This document shows positions 52,617 to 61,625 of a stretch of DNA of 64,000 nt, piece after piece; position 1 is the first letter of the stretch; every line of letters starts with the position of its first letter. The position numbers were made by a program, and so were the translations under genes. A model generated the notes under the pieces. The model was not told the DNA's origin and ran no database searches. It saw only the letters and a list, made by a program, of their open reading frames with translations. Source of the stretch: Roseateles_B sp051857535 (GTDB taxonomy: Bacteria > Pseudomonadota > Gammaproteobacteria > Burkholderiales > Burkholderiaceae_C); contig NZ_JBPZGY010000003.1 in NCBI RefSeq assembly GCF_051857535.1, positions 248,001-312,000 on the forward strand, read 5' to 3'.

Positions 52617-54811
52617 TGAGCTACCAGGTTCTCGCCCGCAAGTACCGCCCCCACCGTTTCGAGGAACTGGTGGGCCAAGAGCACGTCGTGCAGGCGCTGG
52701 CCAATGCGCTCACGCAGCAGCGGTTGCATCATGCCTACCTCTTCACCGGGACCCGCGGCGTGGGCAAGACCACGGTTTCGCGCATCCTGGCCAAGAGCCT
52801 GAACTGCACCGGCGCGGACGGCCAGGGCGGCATCACGGCCCAGCCCTGCGGTGTGTGCCCTGCCTGCAGGGACATCGACGCCGGCCGCTTCGTGGACTAT
52901 GTGGAGCTTGATGCCGCTTCCAACCGCGGAGTCGAGGAAATCTCCCAGCTGCTGGACCAGGCGGTCTACAAGCCGGTGGTGGGGCGCTTCAAGGTCTACA
53001 TGATCGACGAAGTGCACATGCTCTCGAACACCGCCTTCAACGCGATGCTCAAGACGCTGGAGGAGCCGCCGGAGTACCTCAAGTTCGTGCTCGCCACCAC
53101 CGACCCGCAGAAGGTGCCGGTCACCGTGCTGTCGCGCTGCCTGCAGTTCAATCTGCGCCCCATGGCGCCGCAGAACGTGCAGATGCACCTGGGCCGCGTG
53201 CTGGAGGCCGAGCAGGTGCCTGTGGATACAGGCTCCCTGCGCCTGCTGGCCCGCGCGGCGCGCGGCTCCATGCGGGATGCGCTCTCGCTGACCGACCAGG
53301 CCATCGCCTTCGGCTCGGGCTCGCTGAGCGAGGAGGGTGTGCGCCAGATGCTGGGTACGGTGGATCGCAGCCATGTGATTGCCATCCTCGATGCCCTGAT
53401 CGCCGCGGACGGCCCGTCCGTGGTTGCCGCGGCGGACCGCCTGCGGGACCTGGGCCTTTCGGCCGCCGGCACCTTGGAGGATCTGGCGACGACCTTGCAG
53501 CAGATGGCCATCGCCCAGGCCGCGCCGGGCGCCCTGGATCCGCAGGACCCGGACAGCGCCGAGGCCCAGCGCCTGGCCGCTGCCTTGCCACCCGATGAGA
53601 TCCAGCTGATGTACAGCATGGCCCTGCATGGCCGCCAGGAGCTGCCGCTGGCGCCGGATGAATATGCCGGTCTGGTGATGGTGCTGCTGCGCATGCTGGC
53701 GTTTCGCCCCAAGGGCGGCGCTGCGCTGAATGCGGGCGGGGCGGCGTCGGTTGCGGCCGGCATGGTGACGGCATCAGCAACTGCTGCCGCGCCCTTGCTG
53801 CGCCCTGCTGCCGCGGCGGCGATGGCCGTACCGGCGCGCATGCCTGCGCCCGCCACCACCCCCGCCACCATACCTGCGCAGGCCGCCGCTGCTGAACCTG
53901 CAGTGGCTGCGACGCCCCCCGTCGTGGACGATGCGCCCCCGGTGGCGCAAGACCTGACCCCTGTTGCGAGGGCTGATCTCGCCCCGGAGGCCCTGCAATC
54001 GGTGGCGGCGTCGCCTGCTGAACACGCCTTGCCGGCGGATGAGCCTGCTGCCATGCCTCCGGCCGCCACCGTGCTGCCTGACGCCGTCCCGGTGGAGCCG
54101 CCCGCCAATGCGGCCTCGCCGGCCGGCATGCCATCCCCAGCGTCGGTGCCGGCCGCTGTCCAGCCCGCGCCCTCGCTGCTGGCCCGCACGCGAGCGGGCG
54201 ATGCCGTCTCTCCCAGCGCCCGGCTTCGCCCGCGCCCGGTGGTGCATGTGGAGTCGCCGGAGGCCGCGGGCGATGAGCCGCCGCCCTGGCTGGACGCTCC
54301 GCCGGCCGACGAGGAGGGGGCCGTCATGTCTGGCGATGCGGGCCTGGACCTTCCAGACCCTTCGCCGCGTAGCGACGGGGGCTATGCCTCGACCGCTGGC
54401 GCAACCATCGCCCTGCAAGGCACGCCTCTGGGGGAGCGCTGGGCCGCCATCATGAAGCAACTGGGCCTCACCGCCCTCCCGCGCGAACTGGGCATGCAGG
54501 CCGAGTGCCTGGCCATCGATGACAGCGTGCAGCCGCAGCAGTGGCGCTTCCGCGTGGAGCGTGACTCCCTGCGCCAGCCGGCGCTCAAAGACAAGCTGCA
54601 GGCCGCGCTGGCCGCGCACCTGCAAGCGGACGTGCGCATCGAGCTCGAAGCCGGCATTGCCACCGACTCCCCGGCCTTGCGCGACGCCACCGAGGCTCAG
54701 GCCCGTCAGCGCCGCGCCGAACAAATCATTCTTGAAGACCCGCTGGTCCGGGAACTGCTGGCGCAGTTCAAGACGGCGCGCATCGTGCCCGGGTCCATCA
54801 AGCCTCACTGA
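52616..54811 (+). CDS. dnaX: DNA polymerase III subunits gamma/tau
   Basis: Clamp-loader ATPase. The ATG at 52616 gives 731 residues beginning MSYQVLARKYRPHRFEELVG. Walker A is GTRGVGKTT, and the zinc module is CTGADG...CGVCPACRDID. Walker B is MIDEVHMLS, and the sensor region is VLATTDPQKVPVTVLSRCLQF. After residue 385 comes an alanine/proline-rich linker of about 200 residues, then the tau-specific C-terminal domain (LGERWAAIMKQLGLTALPREL). I saw no A-rich slippery heptamer, so a shorter gamma form made by frameshifting is not supported. ebfC follows 63 bases later. Confidence 0.95.
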   Translation: MSYQVLARKYRPHRFEELVGQEHVVQALANALTQQRLHHAYLFTGTRGVGKTTVSRILAKSLNCTGADGQGGITAQPCGVCPACRDIDAGRFVDYVELDAASNRGVEEISQLLDQAVYKPVVGRFKVYMIDEVHMLSNTAFNAMLKTLEEPPEYLKFVLATTDPQKVPVTVLSRCLQFNLRPMAPQNVQMHLGRVLEAEQVPVDTGSLRLLARAARGSMRDALSLTDQAIAFGSGSLSEEGVRQMLGTVDRSHVIAILDALIAADGPSVVAAADRLRDLGLSAAGTLEDLATTLQQMAIAQAAPGALDPQDPDSAEAQRLAAALPPDEIQLMYSMALHGRQELPLAPDEYAGLVMVLLRMLAFRPKGGAALNAGGAASVAAGMVTASATAAAPLLRPAAAAAMAVPARMPAPATTPATIPAQAAAAEPAVAATPPVVDDAPPVAQDLTPVARADLAPEALQSVAASPAEHALPADEPAAMPPAATVLPDAVPVEPPANAASPAGMPSPASVPAAVQPAPSLLARTRAGDAVSPSARLRPRPVVHVESPEAAGDEPPPWLDAPPADEEGAVMSGDAGLDLPDPSPRSDGGYASTAGATIALQGTPLGERWAAIMKQLGLTALPRELGMQAECLAIDDSVQPQQWRFRVERDSLRQPALKDKLQAALAAHLQADVRIELEAGIATDSPALRDATEAQARQRRAEQIILEDPLVRELLAQFKTARIVPGSIKPH

Positions 54812-54874
54812 GCATCTGGGCGTCCGGCCCAGCCGCTCACTCCCCACACCGACTGAACGAATTAGGAGTAAATC

Positions 54875-55201
54875 ATGTTGAAGGGACAACTCGCCGGCCT
54901 GATGAAGCAGGCCCAGGCCATGCAGGACAACCTCAAGAAGGCCCAGGATGAACTGGCCCTGGTCGAGGTGGAAGGCCAGTCCGGCGCCGGTCTGGTCAAG
55001 GTCGTCATGACCTGCAAGCACGACGTCAAGCGCGTCACCATCGATCCCAGCCTGCTGGCCGATGACAAGGACATGCTGGAGGACCTGGTGGCCGCCGCCT
55101 TCAACGACGCCGTGCGCCGCGCCGAGCAGGTGAGCACCGAGAAGATGGGCAAGCTCACCGCAGGGATGCCGCTGCCGCCGGGAATGAAGTTTCCGTTTTA
55201 A
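54875..55201 (+). CDS. ebfC: YbaB/EbfC family nucleoid-associated protein
   Basis: Small dimeric DNA-binding protein. The 108-residue product begins MLKGQLAGLMKQAQAMQDNL and has the family core LVEVEGQSGAGLVKVVMTCK, RVTIDPSLLADDKDMLEDLV and AAAFNDAVRRAEQVSTEKM. It ends with the typical PPGMKFPF tail. The ATG is preceded by TTAGGAG. The dnaX-ebfC-recR order is conserved across proteobacteria. Confidence 0.96.
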   Translation: MLKGQLAGLMKQAQAMQDNLKKAQDELALVEVEGQSGAGLVKVVMTCKHDVKRVTIDPSLLADDKDMLEDLVAAAFNDAVRRAEQVSTEKMGKLTAGMPLPPGMKFPF

Positions 55202-55204
55202 GGT

Positions 55205-55285
55205 CCCCTCCCTACGGGCTGCGCCCGCCCCCCAGGGGGCACATCCGTAGGACCGGCAGAGCCGGATCCTCGGATGTCGCTGGAT
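55205..55285 (+). repeat. Dispersed structured intergenic repeat, copy C
   Basis: Between ebfC and recR. It matches the 3' part of copies A and B: a GC hairpin (GCCC/GGGGGC), then outer arms ACATCCG (55241-55247) and CGGATGT (55271-55277) around CCGGC-AGA-GCCGG (55253-55265). The upstream CAAACG hairpin of the longer copies is missing. The ATG at 55274, sometimes in frame with recR, lies inside this repeat and is unlikely to be used. Confidence 0.75.
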
Positions 55286-55333
55286 GTGCAGGCATTGGCC
55301 CTTCGGGCCTCGCCTGTTCTATCGAGGAGGCCG

Positions 55334-55957
55334 ATGCGCAGGGGCGGCGCAGTCGGATTCCCGGAAGTCACGTCATTGAACGCACTTGAGCAATTGATCG
55401 ACGCGCTGCGATGCCTGCCGGGTGTGGGGCAGAAGTCAGCGCAGCGCATGGCCTACCACCTGCTGCAGCATGACCGGGCTGGCGCGACGCGCCTGTCTGA
55501 GGCCTTGCGGGCGGCAGGGGAGCGGGTGGGGCATTGTGAACGCTGCTACACCTTCAGCGAGGCCGCCCTGTGCGAAATCTGCCAGGACGAGGCGCGGGAC
55601 GCCCGGCTGCTGGCCGTGGTGGAAACGCCAGCGGACCAGGCGGCGCTGGAGCGTACCGGATCCTATCGCGGCTATTACTTCGTGCTGCAGGGCCGGGTGA
55701 GCCCGCTGGACGGCATTGGCGGCCGAGAGATCGGCGTGAGCCAGTTGCTGGAACGGGTGCAGGACAGCGCGCTCGAGGAAGTCATCCTCGCCACCAGTTT
55801 CACCGCCGAAGGCGAGGCCACGGCTCATGTGCTGGCCCAGGCCCTGCGCTCGCGCGGGGTCAGGGCCACCCGCCTGGCACGCGGCGTGCCGGTGGGCAGC
55901 GAGCTGGAATACGTCGATCTGGGTACCATCGCGCACGCCCTGGTGGATCGTCGCTGA
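55334..55957 (+). CDS. recR: Recombination protein RecR
   Basis: Part of the RecFOR pathway that loads RecA on gapped DNA. The core begins LEQLIDALRCLPGVGQKSAQ (helix-hairpin-helix). A Cys4 zinc finger (CERCYTFSEAALCEIC) and a TOPRIM domain (LLAVVETPADQAALERTGSY; EEVILATSFTAEGEATA) follow. The start is uncertain. The ATG at 55334 has GAGG close by and gives 207 residues. A TTG at 55376 gives 193 residues and starts nearer the conserved core. An ATG at 55274 lies in the repeat. Confidence 0.92.
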   Translation: MRRGGAVGFPEVTSLNALEQLIDALRCLPGVGQKSAQRMAYHLLQHDRAGATRLSEALRAAGERVGHCERCYTFSEAALCEICQDEARDARLLAVVETPADQAALERTGSYRGYYFVLQGRVSPLDGIGGREIGVSQLLERVQDSALEEVILATSFTAEGEATAHVLAQALRSRGVRATRLARGVPVGSELEYVDLGTIAHALVDRR

Positions 55958-56014
55958 TCGCCGCAGACCTGCTGCGGCACGCCAGGCCCCGCATCCGGCC
56001 TTGAAAGGCAAGAC

Positions 56015-56407
56015 ATGACCCTCGCCAATACCTGCATCATCATCGCAGCGCTGCTGCCCATTGTCTGCGCCGGTCTGGCCAAGTCCCGGGGCTTCGGAAA
56101 GCGGCGCCGCGACGGTGGCTATGACAACCACGACCCGCGTGCCTGGATGGCCGGCCTGCAGGGCTGGCAGGCACGGGCCAATGCCGCCCAGGCCAACAGC
56201 TTCGAGGCACTGCCGCTGTTCATCGCCGGTGTGCTGGCGGCCCAGCAGATGCAGGCGCCGCAGGATCGCATCGATCTGCTGGCGGCGGCCTTCATCGGGA
56301 TTCGCCTGGCCTACATCGGCGTCTATCTGGCTGACCTGGCCACCCTGCGATCGCTGGTCTGGGCCCTGGGCCTGGCGTGCTCGATCGGGCTGTTCTTCCT
56401 GCGCTGA
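56015..56407 (+). CDS. MAPEG family membrane protein
   Basis: The 130-residue product has four hydrophobic segments (residues 5-20, 66-80, 85-105, 110-130) and the MAPEG signature region WQARANAAQANSFEALPLFI. MAPEG proteins include membrane glutathione transferases. Bacterial members of this branch (with YDNHDPRAW) have no established substrate. It lies 57 bases after recR on the same strand and converges with mltD. Confidence 0.88.
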   Translation: MTLANTCIIIAALLPIVCAGLAKSRGFGKRRRDGGYDNHDPRAWMAGLQGWQARANAAQANSFEALPLFIAGVLAAQQMQAPQDRIDLLAAAFIGIRLAYIGVYLADLATLRSLVWALGLACSIGLFFLR

Positions 56408-56464
56408 TCGCCCTGCACGGGCTGCATGAGCCCGGAGCATGGGCCCATGCCGTGAACCGCAGGC

Positions 56465-58087
56465 TCAGCGCTGGGCCATGGTCGGGCTGTTGCGGCCGTT
56501 GAGGGCCAGGCGAGTGCCGCTGGGCTTGCTGCTGCCGACCTTGGTGACGCGGCTCGCCGTCGTGGCTTTGCCGGACTTCCTGGTGGAGGCACCATTGGCT
56601 GCCACGCGCACCGGCGCAGCGCTGGTGCTGTAGACCACCAGGAGCTGGCCGGCCTTCAGCGAGGACTTGCTGCTCAGCTTGTTCCACTGTGCGAACTGGT
56701 CCACGCTGACGCGGTAGCGGCTTGCCAGGCTGGCCACGGTGTCGCCGCGGGCGGCCTTGAACTGCAGGCGGCGCAGGGGAGGGGTGTCGGGCGTCAGGGC
56801 CATGCTGGCGTTCTCGGCCAGGTGCTCGGAGACGTCCTGGTCTCGGTGCGCGGTGCGTGGCACCAGCAGGGTGGAGCCCTGCTTCACCAGCATGCGAGGC
56901 GGGATGGTATTGACCTCGCGCAGCTGGCCTTCGTGCATGCCCACGTGCTTGGCCGCATCGGCCGGGCTCATGGTCTTGGGCACGACCCAGGCCGTCCAGG
57001 TGGCCAGCGGGCCTTCGTGGGCCGCCAGATTGGCCACGAAGGCGCCAGCGTTGTCGTAGGGCAGCAGGATCTGCGGCGTGCTGGCGGCCAGAATCACCGG
57101 CTTGTTCATCTGCGGATTGAAGGCCTTGAAGGCCTCGACCTCCATCCCGGCCAGGCGGGCAGCCACGTCAACGTCCATGTCGCGCTCGATGCGCACGGTC
57201 AGGAAGTAGGGGTGATTGGCAACCTCGGGAAGGGCCAGGCCATAGGCCTCGGGGCGCAGCACGATGTTCTTCACGGCCTGCAGCTTGGGCAGGTAGTAGC
57301 GGGTTTCGTCGGGGATGCGCAGGCTGTCGTAGTCGATGGGCAGGCCAGCGGCCTGGTTGCGCTTGACGGCCTTCTGCACATTGCCCGGGCCCCAGTTGTA
57401 CGCGGCCAGGGCCAGTTGCCAGTCGCCGTCGAACATCTTGTTCAGGCGGCCCAGGTAGTCCAGCGCAGCGCGGGTGGAGGCCAGCACGTCACGGCGGTCG
57501 TCGCGGAAGATGTTCTGCTTGAGGGCGAAGTCGCGGCCCGTGGCCGGCATGAACTGCCACATGCCCACAGCCTTGGCGGTGGACTGGGCGTCCGTGCGGA
57601 AGGCGCTCTCCACGAAGGGGAGCAGGGCCAGCTCGGTGGGCATGCCGCGCTTCTCGACCTCTTCCACCACGTGGTAGAGGTAGCGGCTGCCGCGCTCGGT
57701 CATGCGCTGCACGTAGTCAGGGCGGGCGGCATACCAGGCCTCGGCCTTGCGCACGCCCTCGTTGCTCAGCTCGGGCATGGCAAAGCCCTTGCGCACGCGG
57801 GCCCAGAGGTCGGCGCGGGCGTTGGCGTCGGCCAGGTCGATCTTCTCGCCGGGATTCAGGGTGTCCTCGAGCAGGCCGTAGTCCAGGGCAGCGGGAGCGT
57901 GCTGGACGATGGGAGGCAGCTCGGTGGCACTGCCGGCCGGGCCGGCGGCAGTGGGAACCATTGCGCCGGCCGCCAGGCCGTCTGCCGTACGCGGGGCCTG
58001 GGCGCAGGCACCGAGCAGGAGCAGGGCGCACAGGCCAAGAGCGCTTCGCGGCTGGGACAGCAGGGGCAGGGCGGGCAGCTTCATCAT
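56465..58087 (-). CDS. mltD: Membrane-bound lytic murein transglycosylase D (lipoprotein)
   Basis: Cleaves peptidoglycan glycan strands with formation of 1,6-anhydro ends. The ATG at 58087 overlaps the gloB stop and gives 540 residues. A lipoprotein signal with lipobox LGAC (Cys near residue 29) is followed by the transglycosylase domain. Its catalytic Glu is in LALLPFVESAFRTDAQSTAK, followed by GMWQFMPATGRDFALKQN and LAALAAYNWGPGNVQKA-like sequence. Two C-terminal LysM-type modules (VGMHEGQLREVNTIP; RGDTVASLASRYRVSVDQF) bind peptidoglycan. The tail is basic. Confidence 0.94.
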   Translation of the reverse strand: MMKLPALPLLSQPRSALGLCALLLLGACAQAPRTADGLAAGAMVPTAAGPAGSATELPPIVQHAPAALDYGLLEDTLNPGEKIDLADANARADLWARVRKGFAMPELSNEGVRKAEAWYAARPDYVQRMTERGSRYLYHVVEEVEKRGMPTELALLPFVESAFRTDAQSTAKAVGMWQFMPATGRDFALKQNIFRDDRRDVLASTRAALDYLGRLNKMFDGDWQLALAAYNWGPGNVQKAVKRNQAAGLPIDYDSLRIPDETRYYLPKLQAVKNIVLRPEAYGLALPEVANHPYFLTVRIERDMDVDVAARLAGMEVEAFKAFNPQMNKPVILAASTPQILLPYDNAGAFVANLAAHEGPLATWTAWVVPKTMSPADAAKHVGMHEGQLREVNTIPPRMLVKQGSTLLVPRTAHRDQDVSEHLAENASMALTPDTPPLRRLQFKAARGDTVASLASRYRVSVDQFAQWNKLSSKSSLKAGQLLVVYSTSAAPVRVAANGASTRKSGKATTASRVTKVGSSKPSGTRLALNGRNSPTMAQR

Positions 58088-58890
58088 CTGAATTCGTTCT
58101 TCCACAGACGCAGGGCGCTGAAGACGGCCAGGGGCTCGTCCGCATCGCCATTGACGGCGCAAGGTTCGGAGGCGAGCCGGGCCTGGACCGCAGACTTCAC
58201 GGCAGGTTCCCGGCAGCGCAGGAATGGATTGATCAACAACTCGGTCGCCAGCAGGGCCGGCAGGGTCGGGTCTTGCCCCGCCCGGCGGGCCTCGCACCAG
58301 GCCTCATGTCGGGCCAGGGCTTCGTTGGCGGGCTCAATGGTCCTCGCAAATCGCAGATTCGACAAGGTGTATTCATGGGCGCAGCAGATGCGGGTCTGAT
58401 CTGGCAGGGCGGCCAGGCGCTCCAGCGAGGCGTGCAACTGGGCCAGGCTGCCGTCGAAGACGCGGCCACAGCCGGCAGAGAACAGCGTGTCCCCGCAGAA
58501 CAGCAGCGGCGCCTCGCTCGCTTGTTTCAGCAGGTAACTCACATGGTCCGCCGTGTGGCCGGGCGTGCCCAGCACCTCGAAGCGCTGGCCCAGCAAGGTC
58601 AGCACCTGGCCGTTCTGCACGGCTTCGCAGGGCTGCGGATTGAGCGCATGGGGCGGGGCGAAGACCTGACCCTCCAGCACGGCGCGCAGGCCCGCCACAC
58701 CGCCGATGTGATCGCCGTGGTGGTGCGTCACTAGAATGGCGGCGAGCCGCAGGCCCCGGGCCTGCAGCGCATCCAGCACCGGCGCGGCCTCGCCCGGATC
58801 GACCACCAGGGCTTGAACACCATCGTGCAGCATCCAGATGTAGTTGTCCGTGAAGGCCGGGAGGGCGATCAGCTCAAGGGCTGCGGGCAT
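58084..58890 (-). CDS. gloB: Hydroxyacylglutathione hydrolase (glyoxalase II)
   Basis: Hydrolyses S-lactoylglutathione to D-lactate and glutathione, completing methylglyoxal detoxification. The 268-residue product has the metallo-beta-lactamase motif VTHHHGDHIGGVAGL, with further ligands in TPGHTADHVSYLL and FCGDTLFSAGCGRVFDG. The C-terminal domain includes CAHEYTLSNLRFA. It overlaps mltD by four bases. Its start is 14 bases from the divergent methyltransferase start, so the two promoters must overlap. Confidence 0.95.
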   Translation of the reverse strand: MPAALELIALPAFTDNYIWMLHDGVQALVVDPGEAAPVLDALQARGLRLAAILVTHHHGDHIGGVAGLRAVLEGQVFAPPHALNPQPCEAVQNGQVLTLLGQRFEVLGTPGHTADHVSYLLKQASEAPLLFCGDTLFSAGCGRVFDGSLAQLHASLERLAALPDQTRICCAHEYTLSNLRFARTIEPANEALARHEAWCEARRAGQDPTLPALLATELLINPFLRCREPAVKSAVQARLASEPCAVNGDADEPLAVFSALRLWKNEFR

Positions 58891-58904
58891 GGGGAGGGGC
58901 GGGG

Positions 58905-59786
58905 GTGAGCAGTCGGGAAGCGCAGATTGTAGAGTTGGCCCGCTGGCTGCAGACGCCGCCCGGCCGCTATCTGCTGGACTGGGAGCAGCGCCAGGTGGAC
59001 GAGGCCGTGGTGGACCTCTTCGGCTTCAATGCCCTGCAACTGGGCCTGCCGGAACTCCAGGGCCTGCGCGCCAACCGCATGCGCCACCGCTGGCTGGCCC
59101 TGGACAGCCCTGAGCAGTTCGCCCTGCCGGCGCCGCCAGCGCCCGACGGCGCGGAGCCGGCCGAGCAGGCCTGCTTCAGCCAGTTCGACAGCAGCAGCCT
59201 GCTGATGGAAGCCGCGCCCACCTTGCGCTGCGCCTTCGATGCCCTGCCTTTCGAGTCCAACAGCCTGGACCTCATCGTGCTGCCTCACGCCCTGGAGCTG
59301 GCCGACGATCCGCACCAGACCCTGCGCGAGGTCGAGCGCGTGCTGCGGCCGGAAGGGCGGTTGGTGGTGCTGGGCCTGAATCCGGCCAGCCTCTGGGGCC
59401 TGAGGCAGAATCTGGGCCGCCTGCGCCGCCATGTGTGGCCGGGCAGCCCCGAGGGCCTGTTCCTGCCGCGGGCCGGTGAGTTCATCGGCTACTGGCGCCT
59501 GCGCGATTGGCTGCGCCTGCTCAACTTCGAGGTCGAGCGCGCGCAGTTCGGCTGCTACCGTCCGCCCCTGCGCACCGAGCCCTGGCTCAAGCGCTGGCAG
59601 TGGATGGAGGGCGCCGGCATGCGCTGGTGGACGGTGCTGGGCGCCGTCTACTTCATGGTGGCCGTCAAGCGCGTGCACGGCATGCGCCTGGTGGGCCTGG
59701 CCCGCAACAAGAAGCTTTCCGCCAAGGCCGCGCCGGCCGTGGCCATGCATCCCCATCCCCGCGATCTCCACTCCCCTGATTCATGA
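58905..59786 (+). CDS. Class I methyltransferase-like protein with no clear SAM motif I
   Basis: The 293-residue product starts at GTG. The middle (about 120-170) matches the second half of a Methyltransf_11 domain: ALPFESNSLDLIVLPHALEL and EVERVLRPEGRLVVLGLNPAS. The glycine-rich motif I that normally precedes this is not recognisable; the region has LTLRCAFD-like sequence instead. The C-terminal part is helical with a hydrophobic stretch (WWTVLGAVYFMVAVKRV). It overlaps rnhA by four bases. Substrate is unknown, and it might bind SAM atypically or be inactive. Confidence 0.8.
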   Translation: MSSREAQIVELARWLQTPPGRYLLDWEQRQVDEAVVDLFGFNALQLGLPELQGLRANRMRHRWLALDSPEQFALPAPPAPDGAEPAEQACFSQFDSSSLLMEAAPTLRCAFDALPFESNSLDLIVLPHALELADDPHQTLREVERVLRPEGRLVVLGLNPASLWGLRQNLGRLRRHVWPGSPEGLFLPRAGEFIGYWRLRDWLRLLNFEVERAQFGCYRPPLRTEPWLKRWQWMEGAGMRWWTVLGAVYFMVAVKRVHGMRLVGLARNKKLSAKAAPAVAMHPHPRDLHSPDS

Positions 59787-60262
59787 GCGACACCGACAAG
59801 AAGCCCGCCCCCACCATCGCCAAGCCCGAGGTGCTGATCTACACCGATGGCGCGTGCAAGGGCAATCCCGGCCCGGGCGGCTGGGGCGCATGGCTGCGTT
59901 CGGGGGGCCACGAGAAGGAGCTCTTTGGCGGCGAGATGGGCACCACCAACAACCGCATGGAGCTCACCGCCGTGATCGAGGCCCTGGCCTCGCTCAAGCG
60001 CAGCTGCAAGATCACGCTCTACACGGACAGCGAATACGTCCGCAAGGGAATGACCGAATGGATCCAGGGCTGGCAGCGCCGGGGCTGGAAGACGGCCGAC
60101 GGCAAGCCGGTCAAGAACGTCGAGCTGTGGCAACGCCTGGATGCGCTGCGCAAGCTGCACGAGGTGGACTGGCGCTGGGTCAAGGGCCATGCGGGCGACC
60201 CGGGCAATGAGCGCGCGGATGCGCTGGCCAACAAGGGCGTCGCGGAGGCCGGCCGCCGCTGA
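59783..60262 (+). CDS. rnhA: Ribonuclease HI
   Basis: Cleaves RNA in RNA-DNA hybrids. The 159-residue product shows the four catalytic carboxylates: VLIYTDGACKGNPGPGGWGA, TTNNRMELTAVIEAL, TLYTDSEYVRKGMTEW and GHAGDPGNERADALAN. A short N-terminal extension (SDTDKKPAPTIAKP) precedes the core. The ATG overlaps the methyltransferase stop, the same order seen in other betaproteobacteria. Confidence 0.97.
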   Translation: MSDTDKKPAPTIAKPEVLIYTDGACKGNPGPGGWGAWLRSGGHEKELFGGEMGTTNNRMELTAVIEALASLKRSCKITLYTDSEYVRKGMTEWIQGWQRRGWKTADGKPVKNVELWQRLDALRKLHEVDWRWVKGHAGDPGNERADALANKGVAEAGRR

Positions 60263-60400
60263 TGGGGGCGCCGCAGGCGGGCGGCAAGGCCGACCGCCAT
60301 TCATGCCGCCCGTTGCGTGCCCTGGCGCATTTCAAGGGACATGTCAGCGCCGCGTGAGCCCGCCGCCGCTACATTGCGCGATCTCTCCAGGATGTCGCGC

Positions 60401-61603
60401 ATGAAGAAGAGCTTGCACAAGGGTTTGGTGGTGGTCGGTCTGCTGGCCGCGGTGGGCGTGGCCTATGTCTGGCAGCGGCCGGGCGCGCTGCTGGGGCTGC
60501 AGGCTGGCAAGGCTGCCGACAAGGCCGCGCCTGCCCCCAGGGACGGCAAGGACGCCAAGGCTGCCGGCCCCGTGCCTGTCGAGGCCCGGCAGGTCCAGCT
60601 GCGCACGCTCAGCGACGACACCCAGGCCGTGGGCAGCCTGCGCGCGCATCAGTCCGTGGTGCTCAAGCCCGAGTCGGCCGGCCGCATCGTCAAGCTGGGT
60701 TTCCAGGATGGCCAGCGGGTGCGCAAGGGTCAGGTCTTGATCCAGCTGGACGACAGCCTCCAGGCCGCCCAGCTGCAGCAGGCCGAGGCGCAGGCCCACA
60801 TCGCCCGCACCCAGCTGCAGCGCAACAAGGAGCTGCTGGCCCAGGGATTCGTCACCCCCAGTGCCCTGGACCAGGCCCAGGCCACCCTGGACGTGGCCGA
60901 GGCCCAGCTGGCCCTGGCCCGTGCCCAACTGGCCCGCATGCGCGTGCTGGCCCCCTTTGACGGCGTGGCCGGCATCCGCACGGTGAGCCTGGGGGACTAT
61001 GTGAAGGACGGCGCCGAACTGGTCTCGCTGGAAGACAGCTCCACCGTCTGGGTCGATTTCCGACTGCCCGAGCGCGAGGCCCCGCGCGTGCGGCCCGGCC
61101 AGCCTCTGCAGCTGAGTCTGGACGCCTTGCCCGGCCGGCAGTTCGAGGCCCGCGTGCAGGCCCTGGACGCCCAGCTGGACGCCAACGGCCGCTCCCTGCT
61201 GGTGCGGGCCCAGGTGCTCAAGCCCGGGCCCGAGCTGCGCTCCGGGCTCTTCGCCCGCGTGCGCCTGAGCCTGGGCGAGCGCCAGCAGGCCGTGGTCGTG
61301 CCCGAGGAGGCCCTGGTGCCTATGGGCGGCAAGCAGTACCTCATCAAGCTGGTGCCGGCCCCTGAAGGCCAGGGCCAGGTCGCCCAGCGCCTGGAGGCCC
61401 GGCTGGGTCTGCGGGTGCCAGGTCTTGTCGAGATCACCGAAGGCCTGAAGCCGGGCGACTGGGTGGTCACCGCCGGGCAGGCCAAGCTCATGCGCGGCGA
61501 CGGCCAGGCCGTCAAGCGGGTGGACGTGGACCAGCAGGGCGCGAGGCCCGGTGCCGCGAGTGCCTCGGCGGGTGCTCCGGCCAGCGCGCCGTCCAAGGGC
61601 TGA
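60401..61603 (+). CDS. RND efflux periplasmic adaptor (membrane fusion protein)
   Basis: Links an inner-membrane RND pump to an outer-membrane channel. The ATG at 60401 has AGGA eight bases upstream and gives 400 residues beginning MKKSLHKGLVVVGLLAAVGV, a membrane anchor. Biotinyl-lipoyl-like half motifs (VLKPESAGRIVKLGFQDGQRVRKG; RVLAPFDGVAGI), a coiled coil (about residues 125-180) and beta-barrel domains follow in the order expected for the MexH/AcrA family. The tail is alanine/serine/proline-rich. The permease starts 22 bases later. Confidence 0.92.
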   Translation: MKKSLHKGLVVVGLLAAVGVAYVWQRPGALLGLQAGKAADKAAPAPRDGKDAKAAGPVPVEARQVQLRTLSDDTQAVGSLRAHQSVVLKPESAGRIVKLGFQDGQRVRKGQVLIQLDDSLQAAQLQQAEAQAHIARTQLQRNKELLAQGFVTPSALDQAQATLDVAEAQLALARAQLARMRVLAPFDGVAGIRTVSLGDYVKDGAELVSLEDSSTVWVDFRLPEREAPRVRPGQPLQLSLDALPGRQFEARVQALDAQLDANGRSLLVRAQVLKPGPELRSGLFARVRLSLGERQQAVVVPEEALVPMGGKQYLIKLVPAPEGQGQVAQRLEARLGLRVPGLVEITEGLKPGDWVVTAGQAKLMRGDGQAVKRVDVDQQGARPGAASASAGAPASAPSKG

Positions 61604-61625
61604 AGCGGCAGAGCGAGGAGCCCCC

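Noticed and set aside
52616..54811. Programmed frameshift site in dnaX for a gamma subunit
   Set aside because: No A-rich slippery heptamer such as A AAA AAG was found in the expected region.
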